Source: Leptospira bourretii (GTDB taxonomy: Bacteria; Spirochaetota; Leptospiria; Leptospirales; Leptospiraceae). From it: a stretch of DNA of 64,000 nt. The translations under genes were made by a program, and so were the position numbers. The notes beneath the pieces are model-generated. The model made no database searches. It saw only the letters and a program-made list of their open reading frames with translations, and was not told the DNA's origin. Below are positions 37,758-48,044 of this stretch, piece by piece. How positions within the stretch are numbered: position 1 is the stretch's first letter; the number at the start of each line of letters is the position of its first letter. The stretch is taken from positions 1-64,000 of the forward strand of contig NZ_RQFW01000016.1 in NCBI RefSeq assembly GCF_004770145.1, written 5' to 3'.

Positions 37758-38126
37758 TTAACCGATAATTTTCTTTAATACTTCAATTAAATCTTCATCA
37801 TCAAATGGTTTGACAATCCATGCCTTTACTCCCGCATCCTTTCCTGCTTGGCGCAGGTGGTCACTCGATTCAGTTGATACGATCAAAATATTTGCACCAT
37901 TTCCTTTTGGGTGAGCTAAAAAGTCTCGAGACAACTCAATTCCATTTTTTCCAGGCATATTGACGTCAAAAACACAACCGTCGAAAGGTCCATTGAGTTC
38001 TAAACTTTTCATTGCTTGTTCTGCATTTTCGGCTTTGAAAATTTCATAACCTTCATCTCCAAGTACCATTTCCATTAATTTCAATGCAGTTGGTGCATCA
38101 TCGCATAGTAATATTTTTTTTGACAT
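37758..38126 (-). CDS. cheY: Chemotaxis response regulator CheY
   Basis: 122 residues, a single receiver domain. The acidic pair D9-D10, phospho-acceptor D54 in VFDVNMPG, Thr/Ser in IVSTES and Lys in IVKPFDD are present. AGGGAG seven bases before the ATG. It is the last gene of the che operon, 12 bp after cheB. It carries the signal from CheA to the flagellar motor. Confidence 0.9.
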   Translation of the reverse strand: MSKKILLCDDAPTALKLMEMVLGDEGYEIFKAENAEQAMKSLELNGPFDGCVFDVNMPGKNGIELSRDFLAHPKGNGANILIVSTESSDHLRQAGKDAGVKAWIVKPFDDEDLIEVLKKIIG

Positions 38127-38138
38127 TTTTTAACTCCC

Positions 38139-39170
38139 TTATGATTCTAAAATTTGTAAAATAACGTTGGGTATATTAGAAAGGCTGACTTGTTTTTCGA
38201 CAGCACCTAATAAAAAAGCTTCTTTGGGCATTCCATAAACGACACTTGATTCTTCATCTTGTCCAACAGTCCTCCCACCAGCATCTTTTATACCTTTTAA
38301 TCCGATTGCTCCATCTCTGCCCATTCCTGTTAATAAAACAGCCAAACAGTCGTTACCCATTTTTCCTTTTGCAATGGAATTAAATAACACATCGACAGAA
38401 GGGCGATGACCACTCACTTTATCAAATACTTCTAATTCTAAATAATACCGACCTGCCATGCGTCGGACAAGTAGATGTTGATCCCCAGGAGCAAGATATA
38501 CGTGGCCGGTCTCAAGGATATCACCATGTGCTGCTTCTTTGACAGGAAGTCCCGTAGTTTGATTCAGTCGTTGTGCAAACAAAGTTGTAAAATGTTCTGG
38601 CATATGTTGGACCACAACAATGGGCGGAAGATCATTCGGTAATTGATGTAAGATAAAATCCAGGGCTTGCGTACCTCCGGTAGAAGCACCAATTGCGATC
38701 AATTTGATATTGGTTTGTTTCCCTTTGAGACCTGTTAGTTTTGAATTGGCTGTTGGTATTATATATTGTTTAGGTTTTGTAAGGATTCCCAGTTTTTTTA
38801 TTTTAAATGTTAATTCTTCTAACATTCGCAAAAAATCAGATTCAGTACCATCTGGTTTTTTTACAAAATCCATAGCACCTCGTTGCAGAGCTTGGATTGT
38901 TGCATTTGCTCCAGTGACCGTATATGTACTTAACATAATCACCGGAGTGGGAAAATTTGGAATTAGCCAATCTAAAAATTCAATGCCACTCATTCCTGGC
39001 ATATCAACATCCAAACTAATGACATCTGGACGTAGCTGAGGAACTAACCTTTTTGCTTCTAAGGCATTAGCAGCAGTACCAACAACTTGTATGGTTTTGT
39101 TATTGGCAAACATTTCCGAAAGCACATTTCTTACTACGTTTTGGTCATCAACAATCAATAGTTTGATCAT
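38139..39170 (-). CDS. cheB: Chemotaxis methylesterase CheB
   Basis: 343 residues. Receiver domain with D54 (SLDVDMPGMSG). The methylesterase domain starts near residue 150 with catalytic Ser in IGASTGGTQ, His in VQHMPEHFT and Asp in LTGMGRDGA. It removes methyl groups and deamidates receptors when phosphorylated by CheA. Its ATG overlaps the cheA stop (ATGA). Confidence 0.94.
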   Translation of the reverse strand: MIKLLIVDDQNVVRNVLSEMFANNKTIQVVGTAANALEAKRLVPQLRPDVISLDVDMPGMSGIEFLDWLIPNFPTPVIMLSTYTVTGANATIQALQRGAMDFVKKPDGTESDFLRMLEELTFKIKKLGILTKPKQYIIPTANSKLTGLKGKQTNIKLIAIGASTGGTQALDFILHQLPNDLPPIVVVQHMPEHFTTLFAQRLNQTTGLPVKEAAHGDILETGHVYLAPGDQHLLVRRMAGRYYLELEVFDKVSGHRPSVDVLFNSIAKGKMGNDCLAVLLTGMGRDGAIGLKGIKDAGGRTVGQDEESSVVYGMPKEAFLLGAVEKQVSLSNIPNVILQILES

Positions 39171-41035
39171 GATTCGCTTCGGTGCATTTTCTGGAAAATA
39201 GACTTAACATCTAAAATTAAACTTACGTTTCCACTACCAAGAATTGTAAAACCATTCACTCCATTTGCTTCTTCTAAAATTCCTTGTAGCGGTTTGATGA
39301 CTACATTTTGATTTCCAACAATTTCATCGACTCGTATGCCTAATAATTTTTTTTCATATTCGAGAACAATCATCAAAGGATCTAAACCTTCATAAACAAT
39401 CTCTTCTCTATGGTTTAGGATTTGGTTGATATCAAAGATGGGAATAAAAGTACCTCGAACATCAATTACTTTCTGGTTGTCTTCCAGTGGAATTTCTTTT
39501 TTCTCTCGAAGGCTTACAAACTCTCTTAGTTCAATGGTTTGAATTGTAAAAAACTTTTTACCAATACGAACCACGGTTCCTTCCATAATTCCAAGAGAAA
39601 GTGGAATCCTTAGAATAAAACTTGTACCTTTCTGCAAGCGGCTATGGATTTCAATTTTTCCCCCCATTTTTTCAATATTTTGACGGACAATATCCATACC
39701 GACACCTCTACCGGAAATATCTGTTATGGTCTCCGCTGTAGACAAACCTGGAACAAAAATTAGATTATATACTTCTTGGTCTGACAAGTGTTCGGTGTCT
39801 CCGCTAAGAATTCCTCTTTCAATTGATTTTTGGATGATTTTCTCTCGATTCAACCCACGGCCATCATCACGGATCATGACCCAAACTTCATTGACTGATT
39901 GTCTTGCACTTAGTTGGATGGTACCGACTTCTGCTTTGCCATATAACATTCGTTCTTCATTAGTTTCGATTCCATGATCGATCGAATTTCTAAGAATGTG
40001 AATAATGGGGTCGGCAATTAAATCCACAATGGATTTATCTATTTCGGTCTCCTCTCCACTAATGTATAAAGCAACTTTTTTGTTTGCTTTTTTCTGAAGA
40101 TCACGAACCAAACGTGACATCTTTTGAAAAACACCGCTAATGGGTATCATTCTGGTAGATAATGCAACCTCTTGCAAATCTAACACAATTTTGTGGAGAC
40201 GATTGATAGAAGAATTAAAATCTTCATTTCGTAAAGATTTGAGAAGTGGATGTTGGGTTACATTCGATTCAGCAATCACTAACTCTCCCACTAAATCCAT
40301 GAGTGCGTCCAATTTTTCATTTGCTACTTTGATTTCTTTTTTCTGAATGGTCGCGGTGGTAGCAATGGGTTCTTTATCTAATTGTGTTTTTTCCGGTTTT
40401 ATTATTTCTGTAGTTTTTTTCTCCGGGTTATTTGTTTCCGCATGATAGTGTTCGTTTGTTATTTTGGATTCAGTTGGAGATGTATTTGGAGATTCACCGA
40501 AAATTTCAAACGCAGGTTTTTTTCTCGTAACCGTTGTTTCTGTTTTTGGTTCTTCTTCACCAAATATTTCAAAACTTTTTTTCTTTTTAGGAATTGGGAT
40601 TTCTGATTCGGTAATTTGATTTTCGGAATTTAACTGTTTGATTTCTCGTTTTAATACTTCAATAATAGCATCTGATTCATCATCTAACTCTGGGTTTGAT
40701 TTCGTTTCATCGACTTTGTGCAGTAACCTTCGCAACTGATCACAGGTATTGATGAGTACTTGGCAAATGTCTTCATTAGGAAATTTTTTTTCTTTGCGTA
40801 AAATATCCATCAGAGTCTCAGCTTCGTGAGATATCTTTACTAAACTTTCTAACTTTAGTAATCCCGTCGAACCTTTGAAGGTATGTACTGCACGGAACAG
40901 ATTGTTGATCAGATCTTCATCATATTCCCCGGATTGGTCATTGATTTCCTCGATTGAGAGGATTGCTGATTCGCAAACTTCAATGAGTTCAAAACCTTCA
41001 GGAATGAAGTCGAGTAAGAGTTGTTCTCTTCCCAT
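39167..41035 (-). CDS. cheA: Chemotaxis histidine kinase CheA
   Basis: 622 residues. HPt domain with H51 in AVHTFKGSTG. A low-complexity linker of about 100 residues (residues 130-240) with two repeats of an FEIFGE motif probably carries docking sites for response regulators. Then a dimerisation region, ATPase domain (NSIDHGIETNEER, RDDGRGL, GLSTAETITDISGRGVGMDI) and C-terminal CheW-like domain. The histidine kinase sits under the chemoreceptors. cheB follows with a 4-nt overlap; the mcp gene ends 8 bp before it. Confidence 0.94.
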   Translation of the reverse strand: MGREQLLLDFIPEGFELIEVCESAILSIEEINDQSGEYDEDLINNLFRAVHTFKGSTGLLKLESLVKISHEAETLMDILRKEKKFPNEDICQVLINTCDQLRRLLHKVDETKSNPELDDESDAIIEVLKREIKQLNSENQITESEIPIPKKKKSFEIFGEEEPKTETTVTRKKPAFEIFGESPNTSPTESKITNEHYHAETNNPEKKTTEIIKPEKTQLDKEPIATTATIQKKEIKVANEKLDALMDLVGELVIAESNVTQHPLLKSLRNEDFNSSINRLHKIVLDLQEVALSTRMIPISGVFQKMSRLVRDLQKKANKKVALYISGEETEIDKSIVDLIADPIIHILRNSIDHGIETNEERMLYGKAEVGTIQLSARQSVNEVWVMIRDDGRGLNREKIIQKSIERGILSGDTEHLSDQEVYNLIFVPGLSTAETITDISGRGVGMDIVRQNIEKMGGKIEIHSRLQKGTSFILRIPLSLGIMEGTVVRIGKKFFTIQTIELREFVSLREKKEIPLEDNQKVIDVRGTFIPIFDINQILNHREEIVYEGLDPLMIVLEYEKKLLGIRVDEIVGNQNVVIKPLQGILEEANGVNGFTILGSGNVSLILDVKSIFQKMHRSES

Positions 41036-41043
41036 AACTTATC

Positions 41044-42564
41044 TCAAAATTTTTCAGTTAAGGAGTTATGTTCGATTCCCGAACCAAAACCGTTGGATGA
41101 TTTATTGTTTTTTCCAAATTCTGCTGCTATGTTCTTAAGATCACCTGGTCTGTTCGTGTTATTTTTCTTTTGTTTTGCTAAAGCAATTTTTTCTTGATCA
41201 ATATTTACGAGTGTTCCCATAATTTCCATTAGGTGGCCAGATTGTTCTTTGAGCTCATTGGATGTAGCGGCAAGTTCTTCTGAAGAGGAGGCAGCAATCT
41301 GAGTTGTTTGATCCATTTGTGTCATTGCGAGTGAAATCTGATTGATACCGGAGGATTGTTCCCTTGATGCATCTGCAATAGAAGAAACGAGTTCTGCTGT
41401 TTTGCTAATGCTTGGAACAATTTCTTCGATCACCTTTCCGGCTTCTTCGGCAAGCGAAACACTATTATATGAAAGTTGATTAATTTCTTGTGCAGCTACT
41501 TGGCTCCTTTCGGCGAGTTTTCTTACTTCATCTGCAACAACAGCAAATCCTTTTCCATGTTTGCCTGCTCGGGCCGCTTCAATTGCTGCATTTAGCGCAA
41601 GTAAGTTGGTTTGGTAAGCAATTTCTTCAATGATTTTGATTTTAGAAGAAATATTCTTCATTGCGTCGAGGGTTTTGAAAACAGATTCTCTGCCTTTGGT
41701 TGTTTCCTTTGCTGAGTTAGATGCAATCTCATTTGTTTCAATTGCGGCTTGTGAGTTTTGGGTCACAGAAGATGACATTTCTTCAATTGAAGCTGTTGAT
41801 TCTTCAATTGATGCGGCTTGTTCACTGGCCCCTTGGCTCAGCGAATAGGCAGTAGAGGAAACCTGTTCTGCGGCAGTTGATACGGTGGTTGCAATTTCAA
41901 CAGCAGAGTTCAGCGCTTTGGTGATGCTGACGATAATCCAGGCAGCGATCAGGATAGAAACGATAGCAGATACGATAAAGAGACCTGCCATGAAAAAAAA
42001 TATCGCCTGATAGTATTCATCTGTTAATTTATTCGCTTCATCCATATCTGCCGCAGCCATAGAAGCAATGTCATCTGCAATGGCGTCAAATTTATCTGCA
42101 GCGGGACGTCCTTTCTCACTTGATATGTCTTGTGCTTGTTGGGTTAAATTCTTTAATGCTACAACTTTTACTTCTTCAAAAGCAGCTGCATAATCGTCAT
42201 ATGCTGCTCTTAATTCTTTCAGTTTTTCTTTATCTTTTTGATTTCCTAGTTTCTCTAAGTCTTCAATAAACTTAAAAAGGTCGCTTGAGTATTTTTTTCT
42301 TGCAGTCAACCTTTGGTTCATTAGTTCCATTGTTTGATCAAGGATTAAGTTTTTTTCGTTTCGGGCAAGCCATATGAATTTAGTTCTGATTTTTTCAGAG
42401 AGTTGCACTTTCGGTGAATAAATTAAAACTAAATCAGTTACTTTATTGTTAAATATGTTTACGCTATAAATCCCTGATCCTGTACCAACACCAATAAAAA
42501 ATATTAGCAAACTGAACCCAAGGATCAGTTTGCCTTTGACTGTCATTGATTTTAAACTTAACAT
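41044..42564 (-). CDS. Methyl-accepting chemotaxis protein
   Basis: 506 residues. One membrane span at 13-35, a helical four-helix-bundle sensor (about 36-190), a second span (about 191-215), a very short or absent HAMP, then the signalling domain with the conserved hairpin tip ([53 protein letters not shown]). AAGGA seven bases before the ATG. It is flanked by cheW and cheA, so it is the cognate receptor of this operon. Confidence 0.92.
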   Translation of the reverse strand: MLSLKSMTVKGKLILGFSLLIFFIGVGTGSGIYSVNIFNNKVTDLVLIYSPKVQLSEKIRTKFIWLARNEKNLILDQTMELMNQRLTARKKYSSDLFKFIEDLEKLGNQKDKEKLKELRAAYDDYAAAFEEVKVVALKNLTQQAQDISSEKGRPAADKFDAIADDIASMAAADMDEANKLTDEYYQAIFFFMAGLFIVSAIVSILIAAWIIVSITKALNSAVEIATTVSTAAEQVSSTAYSLSQGASEQAASIEESTASIEEMSSSVTQNSQAAIETNEIASNSAKETTKGRESVFKTLDAMKNISSKIKIIEEIAYQTNLLALNAAIEAARAGKHGKGFAVVADEVRKLAERSQVAAQEINQLSYNSVSLAEEAGKVIEEIVPSISKTAELVSSIADASREQSSGINQISLAMTQMDQTTQIAASSSEELAATSNELKEQSGHLMEIMGTLVNIDQEKIALAKQKKNNTNRPGDLKNIAAEFGKNNKSSNGFGSGIEHNSLTEKF

Positions 42565-42579
42565 ATTTTGTTCCTTCTT

Positions 42580-43104
42580 TTAAGATTGATTGCTAATAGC
42601 TGCATCTAATGCGAGTTTGTCTTCGTCTTTAAGTAGTTTTTCGATATTGAGCAACACTTTTACTTCATCACTCACCTTTGCTATTGATTTAATAAATTGG
42701 TTACCTTGGTGTTCTCCAAATTTTGGTGCTTCTTCCATATTGTTGGGAGGAATTTTAATTACTTCTTTGACCGTATCAACAATTAGCCCAATCAACTGTT
42801 GATTTACGCTGAGAATGATTACGCAGGTTTTGTCATTATATCCTATTGATTGCATTCGAAAACGATCGCGAACATCAATCAGAGCAATTACTTTTCCTCG
42901 AAGGTTGATGACTCCTTTGATAAAAGTTGGCATGTCTGGAATCTCTGTAATGTTTTGCATACCAACAATTTCAGTGATGAATTTGATTTCGATTCCATAA
43001 CTTCGATCGGCAAGGGAGAAGATAAGGTAACGGCCTTCTAAAGTGTCTTCATCATCATAGTCATCGTTTTCATCCGATAGGGATTCAATTTCTAAGTTAT
43101 TCAT
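42580..43104 (-). CDS. cheW: Chemotaxis coupling protein CheW
   Basis: 174 residues. An acidic N-terminal segment (DENDDYDDEDTLEG) of about 20 residues is followed by a CheW domain, with YGIEIKFITEIVG, MPTFIKGVINLRGKVIALID and the VDTVKEVIKI core. It bridges receptor and CheA. GGTGAG lies just before the ATG. The mcp gene follows 15 bp later. Confidence 0.93.
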   Translation of the reverse strand: MNNLEIESLSDENDDYDDEDTLEGRYLIFSLADRSYGIEIKFITEIVGMQNITEIPDMPTFIKGVINLRGKVIALIDVRDRFRMQSIGYNDKTCVIILSVNQQLIGLIVDTVKEVIKIPPNNMEEAPKFGEHQGNQFIKSIAKVSDEVKVLLNIEKLLKDEDKLALDAAISNQS

Positions 43105-43177
43105 TTTCTCACCTATGTGTTAGCGAAGAATCTTATAATCAAATGTATGTACAGAATAAAAGTTGAATTATTCTAAT

Positions 43178-44422
43178 TTATGGAACAATATCGAACTCTA
43201 AAGTAACAGAAACCTCGGATGATTGTTCATTATAAATATTGGAATCTAAAAGGTTGAGGTAAATTTTAGCATTCATATCTTCTAAAATCTTTTTCACAAT
43301 TGGTAATCCAAGTCCCAATCCAAATTCTTCTTTTGAAAAACGTTCATCCACATATTTGTTTACTCGGTAAAAAGGTTGAAACAAAATGATTTCTTCTGAT
43401 TTTTTGAAATCGATTTGTTGGATTGACTGATCCATCGGTGCGTTTAAAATTTTAAGTGAAAGTTTTTCACCAACTTTCATAAAAAGAATATAGATACTTG
43501 AACTTTCGGGGCCGTATTTCATTGCGTTGATGAGCAGCTCTCTAATTGCAGTTCTTAATAATTTGAAATGGGATTGAAACTTACTTTCTGCGCCTGATTG
43601 TAAATTTGAAATGTGAAACTTTTGGTTTTTGATGGTAGTCATATCTGAAAGATATGTTACCTCTTCTTGAATCATATTGCGAAAGTCTTTTAGAGTTGTT
43701 GTTTCTGTTTTTGCGGCACTGCCTTCAAATACAATTTGAGCTTCAGCCAATGTTTGTACTAATTTTTTTGTACTACTAAAATTTTCTTCTAACAATTCAT
43801 AAATGGTTGAAGGGATGATGTGATGATTCCCTTCTTTTTTTGCTTTCCTGAGTAAGGAGCCAACGGTAGTGACCAATGCACCAAGCCCTGAACCTTGCAT
43901 CAAAGAAGTGTTTAAATTGGGGAGTGCTTTTTCCATCCAATCTCTGTGATTGCCTTTTCCTTCAATTTCATGTCTCCAATTGAAGATTTTAATGATTTCT
44001 TTATGTAGGTTTTCTTCATATTGGATCACTGAACGCTCTACTTCCAATAAATCTCTATCAGGTTCTTCCTCCGTCTCCAATGCAGAGAATAAAACAAACT
44101 TTTCGGACTGTGATGGAAACACACAAGGTGCAAGTTGAATGACTAATTGGAATTTAGGAAATGAATATCGGGCTACAAAGGAAGTTCCTGATCCAATCAC
44201 TTGGGTGAAGGATTCTTTGAGTGAGGCAAATGATTCGGGTAGAAAGTCTTGAAATGATTTCCCAATACTAGATTGATCAATGCCCCATGGGTTTGATTTG
44301 GAAGGAACTGCTTCTAGTACATTCCCGTTTTCTGAAAGAAGAACATAGTTCCCATTAGGAAGAGAGGAAAACAAGGCATTTGCAAAATCTTTAATTGTGG
44401 TATCTGTGGACATCCCTGCCAT
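43178..44422 (-). CDS. PAS-like sensor kinase/ATPase at the head of the che operon
   Basis: 414 residues. Residues 1-120 look PAS-like (NGNYVLLSENGNVLEAVP; QDFLPESFASL). A helical middle (125-275) has no standard HisKA motif; a WRHEIEGKGNHRDW segment near residue 150 is a His candidate. The ATPase domain has N-box RELLINAMKYG, a degraded G1, and G2 EFGLGLGLPIVKKIL. So it is a GHKL ATPase of unusual dimerisation type. It lies 73 bp before cheW and is probably part of the same unit. Substrate unknown. Confidence 0.75.
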   Translation of the reverse strand: MAGMSTDTTIKDFANALFSSLPNGNYVLLSENGNVLEAVPSKSNPWGIDQSSIGKSFQDFLPESFASLKESFTQVIGSGTSFVARYSFPKFQLVIQLAPCVFPSQSEKFVLFSALETEEEPDRDLLEVERSVIQYEENLHKEIIKIFNWRHEIEGKGNHRDWMEKALPNLNTSLMQGSGLGALVTTVGSLLRKAKKEGNHHIIPSTIYELLEENFSSTKKLVQTLAEAQIVFEGSAAKTETTTLKDFRNMIQEEVTYLSDMTTIKNQKFHISNLQSGAESKFQSHFKLLRTAIRELLINAMKYGPESSSIYILFMKVGEKLSLKILNAPMDQSIQQIDFKKSEEIILFQPFYRVNKYVDERFSKEEFGLGLGLPIVKKILEDMNAKIYLNLLDSNIYNEQSSEVSVTLEFDIVP

Positions 44423-45089
44423 TTTCCCTACTAAACCAAAATTTGAATCCGTTGCGAACGGCTTTCATTTATAACATAATCAAAAATAAATACAAGAGGT
44501 CGTATGAAAAAAAGTTCCTCAATACTGAGGAAAGACACGGCGGAAACTATGTCGTATGTCCATTGGATTTTGGCCAGTAGGTAGGATTTTGCATTCGTTC
44601 GAGAAGTATTGCTTTGAGAATATTAGAGTAAAAATAAATTAGAATATTTTGATTTACAAAATATATTAATTATTTATTTCCCTATTTTTTTTATGTTGTT
44701 TATTAAAGAATAGAATTTTGATAAAATAGGGTTTTCTCTTTTAAAGAGAAGAAGCTAGCGTTTTTTCTTGTGTCAGAAGATATTATTTTTGCAAAAATCC
44801 GATCAATCATTTTGTTCCATCTTTGCATCCTTCATAAAAAGATTATCAGTTTATTTATAATGAAACGGATTTAATATTATGAAATTATGTTTGGTGTAAA
44901 TTAATAGTCTATTGGTATATTGATTCATTTTTTTGTCTGTTGTAAGATATAGAATGGTTTGAGTTCCTTATTTTGCTAAAGTTTGATTGTGATAATTGTA
45001 GTTAGTTGATTGGTTTATAACATCTGATGTCAATGCATTCGCTACAGAGATTGTATTCTGGTGAATTTATAAAATATTTTTTTTCTCCA
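44423..45089. other. Long intergenic region, no gene recognised
   Basis: About 670 AT-rich bases before the first island promoter box. No convincing frame. TTCTCTTT (44734-44741) and AAAGAGAA (44743-44750) form a perfect short palindrome that might bind a regulator. The region marks the left edge of the lipoprotein island. Confidence 0.5.
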
Positions 45090-45133
45090 GATTCCCGTCC
45101 CAGGACGACAGTATAAAATTTATCAAGTAACAT
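45090..45133 (+). promoter_or_regulatory. Island promoter box, copy 1
   Basis: Left half GATTCCCGTCC (45090-45100), centre CA, right half GGACGACAG (to 45111). Then 16 nt and TAACAT (45128-45133). The GACA in the right half is placed as a -35 with a 17-nt spacer. The lipoprotein start follows 40 nt after the -10. Confidence 0.75.
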
Positions 45134-45173
45134 CCTTTTATAGAATATTATGTTCTTTCTAGTGGAGGATAAC

Positions 45174-45737
45174 TTGAAGACAAATAGAGTATGGAAACAT
45201 ATAACAATTACAAAGACGTTATTAATTTTGTTCACGGGAATGTTTACTTTTGTTTTGGTAAATTGTTCTGACGGAAAAAAAGATGATACGTCGAGTGCAT
45301 TACTTGCGCCGCTTCTTCTCTTGACTTATGCGCCAAACCCCGATTTACCTGAGCCAGCATTGAATTCTGTGAATTTAACGATTGGAAATGATAAGTTTAC
45401 AAAGACAATCGGTGTTTGTAGAGGGAATTTCGGAGTAGATGATAATATAATGATTCCTGGTAATGATTTCTCTTTACCATCATTCTTTCTTCATAAAGTC
45501 GATTTTACTAAAACTAGTGATGTCTCTGTAACTCCTGCAGGTAGTTTTCTGTTAAACGTAGATACTCAAAACGGCAGTTACGATCCAGTATCATCTTGCC
45601 CTGTCAAGATTATGGAAAACTCGAATACGGTGTATGACATTCAGGTAAAAGATTGTCCTGTCGATAAAATTGTTGGTGCTGTAACACCACCAACTAACAT
45701 CATTTCGTTTCGTGTGAGATGTACGAAAGGTCTATAA
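45174..45737 (+). CDS. Lipoprotein of unknown function
   Basis: 187 residues from the TTG at 45174, which has GGAGG seven bases before it; the frame continues upstream to 45150 without a ribosome-binding site. Signal peptide with lipobox LVNCSDGKKDD. The mature part has four Cys, probably two disulphides, and looks strand-rich; no family recognised. It is driven by promoter box copy 1 and is the first gene of the island. Confidence 0.72.
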   Translation: MKTNRVWKHITITKTLLILFTGMFTFVLVNCSDGKKDDTSSALLAPLLLLTYAPNPDLPEPALNSVNLTIGNDKFTKTIGVCRGNFGVDDNIMIPGNDFSLPSFFLHKVDFTKTSDVSVTPAGSFLLNVDTQNGSYDPVSSCPVKIMENSNTVYDIQVKDCPVDKIVGAVTPPTNIISFRVRCTKGL

Positions 45738-45790
45738 AAAAACAGAAAGTTTATCCATAAGAGAATTATGGTATAGTTGAAATTTAGTTC

Positions 45791-45816
45791 CGATACATCG
45801 GTTTCGATGTATCGGT
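45791..45816. other. Perfect 11-bp hairpin in the lipoprotein-cytochrome gap
   Basis: CCGATACATCG and CGATGTATCGG pair perfectly around a GTTT loop, 54 bp after the lipoprotein stop and 24 bp before the cytochrome start. No T-run follows. It may be a terminator without a U-tract, an operator or an mRNA processing site. Confidence 0.5.
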
Positions 45817-45839
45817 TATAAAAAACAAAGGGTAATTTT

Positions 45840-46268
45840 GTGGCAAAAATTCAAATTCTTAAGTCAAGTGGTTTTGTTTTACTTCTTGTTTTATCTGTAT
45901 TCTTAAATTGTAGGAATGAAAAGAGTTCTGATAAAGAGGGAGTGTTAGAGTCTTATGCATTGTTGTTAGGTTCTAGCACTCCTCTTGCGGAAATTACGGA
46001 TGCAGATTGCACAGACCCTGCACCTACTTTTGCAACTCTTGGCCAGGCTGGAACAACTACAACTTGCGCCAATTGTCATAACGCTGGTAACGCTAATGCT
46101 GGTTTTGACATCACTTCATATAACAGCACTAAAAATAGAATCACCGTTGGAAATCCAAGGGGAAGTTTGTTATTTAATAAAATTAATACGGGATCGATGC
46201 GTATATACAATACAAATTCTATCAATAAAGCTGTCTATTGTTGGACGCTTAAAGGCGCAAACCCCTGA
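45840..46268 (+). CDS. Monohaem cytochrome c-like lipoprotein
   Basis: 142 residues from a GTG, behind AAAGGG. Lipobox LNCRNEK. One haem c site, CANCHNAG, near residue 77, and a C-terminal half lacking an obvious Met-ligand motif other than GSMRIYN. Similar one-haem lipoproteins sit upstream of YceI and DUF5777 genes in other bacteria, as here. Predicted to transfer electrons outside the inner membrane. Confidence 0.8.
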   Translation: MAKIQILKSSGFVLLLVLSVFLNCRNEKSSDKEGVLESYALLLGSSTPLAEITDADCTDPAPTFATLGQAGTTTTCANCHNAGNANAGFDITSYNSTKNRITVGNPRGSLLFNKINTGSMRIYNTNSINKAVYCWTLKGANP

Positions 46269-46300
46269 TTCCTTCTAATACAAAGAGCCTGTTTCTTCTT

Positions 46301-46819
46301 TTGTGGATCGTAACAACCAACCTTTATGCTGACAAAAAAATCAAAGAATTGGTCGTAAAAGAAGCAAAAATCCAATTTATAAGTGAAGCACCTCAGGAAA
46401 CGATTCGAGGTAACGTAACAAAAGTTTTTGGGTCTGCAAATTTAGAAACGAAAAAAGTTTCCATTCAAATCGATTTGAAAGCGTTAAATATTCCGAGTCG
46501 GATGATGAATCGTCACATGCACGAGAACTATCTCGAAACGGAACTATATCCAAATACAAACTTTGTTGGAGTGATTAAAAGATGGGATATTAAATCTAAA
46601 ATTGTGGAAATTGAAGGAGACCTCACTCTACACGGAGTCACTAAGAAAAAATTTAAGATCCAAGGAAACATTGAAGAAACTGAAAAAGATTTTTTGATTC
46701 GTTCGAATTTCGAAATTCATCTAGCTGATTTTAAAATCGAAGTACCAAAGTTAGTGATTTTAAAACTAAACGATACGATCCAAATCGAATCTGAAATTTT
46801 ATGGAAGGATCAAGAATGA
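46301..46819 (+). CDS. YceI-family exported lipid-binding protein
   Basis: 172 residues from TTG at 46301. YceI lipocalin-like barrel: [57 protein letters not shown], then [15 protein letters not shown]. YceI proteins bind isoprenoid-like lipids in the periplasm. The frame stays open upstream through a good hydrophobic segment ([14 protein letters not shown]) to ATT at 46268, which overlaps the cytochrome stop; no ATG is available, so the true start may be CTG 46289 or ATT 46268. The next gene overlaps the stop (ATGA). Confidence 0.8.
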   Translation: MWIVTTNLYADKKIKELVVKEAKIQFISEAPQETIRGNVTKVFGSANLETKKVSIQIDLKALNIPSRMMNRHMHENYLETELYPNTNFVGVIKRWDIKSKIVEIEGDLTLHGVTKKKFKIQGNIEETEKDFLIRSNFEIHLADFKIEVPKLVILKLNDTIQIESEILWKDQE

Positions 46820-47850
46820 ATTATTGTTTATTTAATTTTATTTTTTCACTCATTTTCCTTTCGTTTGTATTACCAGTTTACTCTCAAGAACTAAGGAAAA
46901 CTGCTTTTTTAGGAACTAGTTTGATTCATATGCCGAGTACGGAAGATGTCGGCAAAAACGGAATTGATTTTCGATTCAATCACCGCTTTGGAGATGCAAA
47001 GTCCACTTCCTATGATTTTTTTGGTTTGGATCAGGGTGCCAATACGCAGCTATCTTTGGATTATGGAGTTACAGATCGAATCACCGTTGGAATAGCTAGA
47101 ACTTCATTTCAGAAAACTTATGAAGCTAGATCTAAGGTCCGTTTGTTGACTCAGGATTCTGATTTTCCTTTAACGATTAGTGTATTCGGAGTTTTTGGTC
47201 AGGAAACTTCAAAACAAGAACAATTTTTTGGTCCACACCTTCGTCCTTCAACAGGAATTCCGGCTTTGGATACAAATCTCGAAAAACAATTAAACACTTA
47301 TGAATTGAGTGATATGGATCGACAAAGCACTTTATCTTCAATATTGATTTCGAGAAGATTCAATGACTTTCTTTCGATTCAGATATCTCCTATGTTTGTT
47401 CACCGAAATTACGTAAAAGAACATCTTTCTAATGATCGAACAGGTTTAGATTTGTCTTTTCGTTTCCATCTTTTTAAGCGACTAGACTTAACGTTTGCAA
47501 CAATTTTGACTCCCAAAAGGGATTACATCGGTGATTCATATGAAAGCGAGGATCGTAAAACAAAAATTGGTGGTGTGGAATATTCCGTTTCTGAAGTGAA
47601 TGATTTGATCGCAAAGGGAAGGTTGGTCGATGCTTTTGTAAACAACGTAATTCTTTCTAAACCTGTGGAATATACTTCTGTGCCATTTAGTACGGGAATT
47701 GATTTCGAAACAGGAGGCCATGTCTTTCAGTTTTTTGTCACGAACAGTCGTGCGATTGCGCACACGCAACTACTTCGAGGTGCCGATTACAATTACAATA
47801 AAAAAGAATGGACTATTGGTTTTAATATCCATCGTTATTTTTCTTTGTAA
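46816..47850 (+). CDS. DUF5777 family beta-barrel protein
   Basis: 344 residues from the ATG at 46816, overlapping the YceI stop; a Met at 46801 lies inside that gene. Signal peptide ends VYSQ. DUF5777 marks: [29 protein letters not shown], and [20 protein letters not shown], with strand-rich repeats and a terminal FSL. It is a predicted outer-membrane barrel. Third gene of the cytochrome-YceI-DUF5777 operon, an arrangement repeated in other bacteria. Confidence 0.8.
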   Translation: MNYCLFNFIFSLIFLSFVLPVYSQELRKTAFLGTSLIHMPSTEDVGKNGIDFRFNHRFGDAKSTSYDFFGLDQGANTQLSLDYGVTDRITVGIARTSFQKTYEARSKVRLLTQDSDFPLTISVFGVFGQETSKQEQFFGPHLRPSTGIPALDTNLEKQLNTYELSDMDRQSTLSSILISRRFNDFLSIQISPMFVHRNYVKEHLSNDRTGLDLSFRFHLFKRLDLTFATILTPKRDYIGDSYESEDRKTKIGGVEYSVSEVNDLIAKGRLVDAFVNNVILSKPVEYTSVPFSTGIDFETGGHVFQFFVTNSRAIAHTQLLRGADYNYNKKEWTIGFNIHRYFSL

Positions 47851-48044
47851 AAAAACTTATCAATTTACAATCAATTGTCCCAAATCGTTTCAATGAAATT
47901 CTTGATCCTAACCTTACAAAATTTTTATCGAATTTGGTGCTTATTCGTATCTTAACATAGAACATCCTAACTCCAATGTAGTTTCAATTTGAAAGTTATG
48001 GGAGTTTTCACATTCATGGTTTTATTTCTAATCATTCACCTTTA

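Noticed and set aside
40382..40606. Phe/Cys-rich plus-strand frame opposite the cheA linker
   Set aside because: It is the antisense of Lys/Glu-rich codons, with no start signal.
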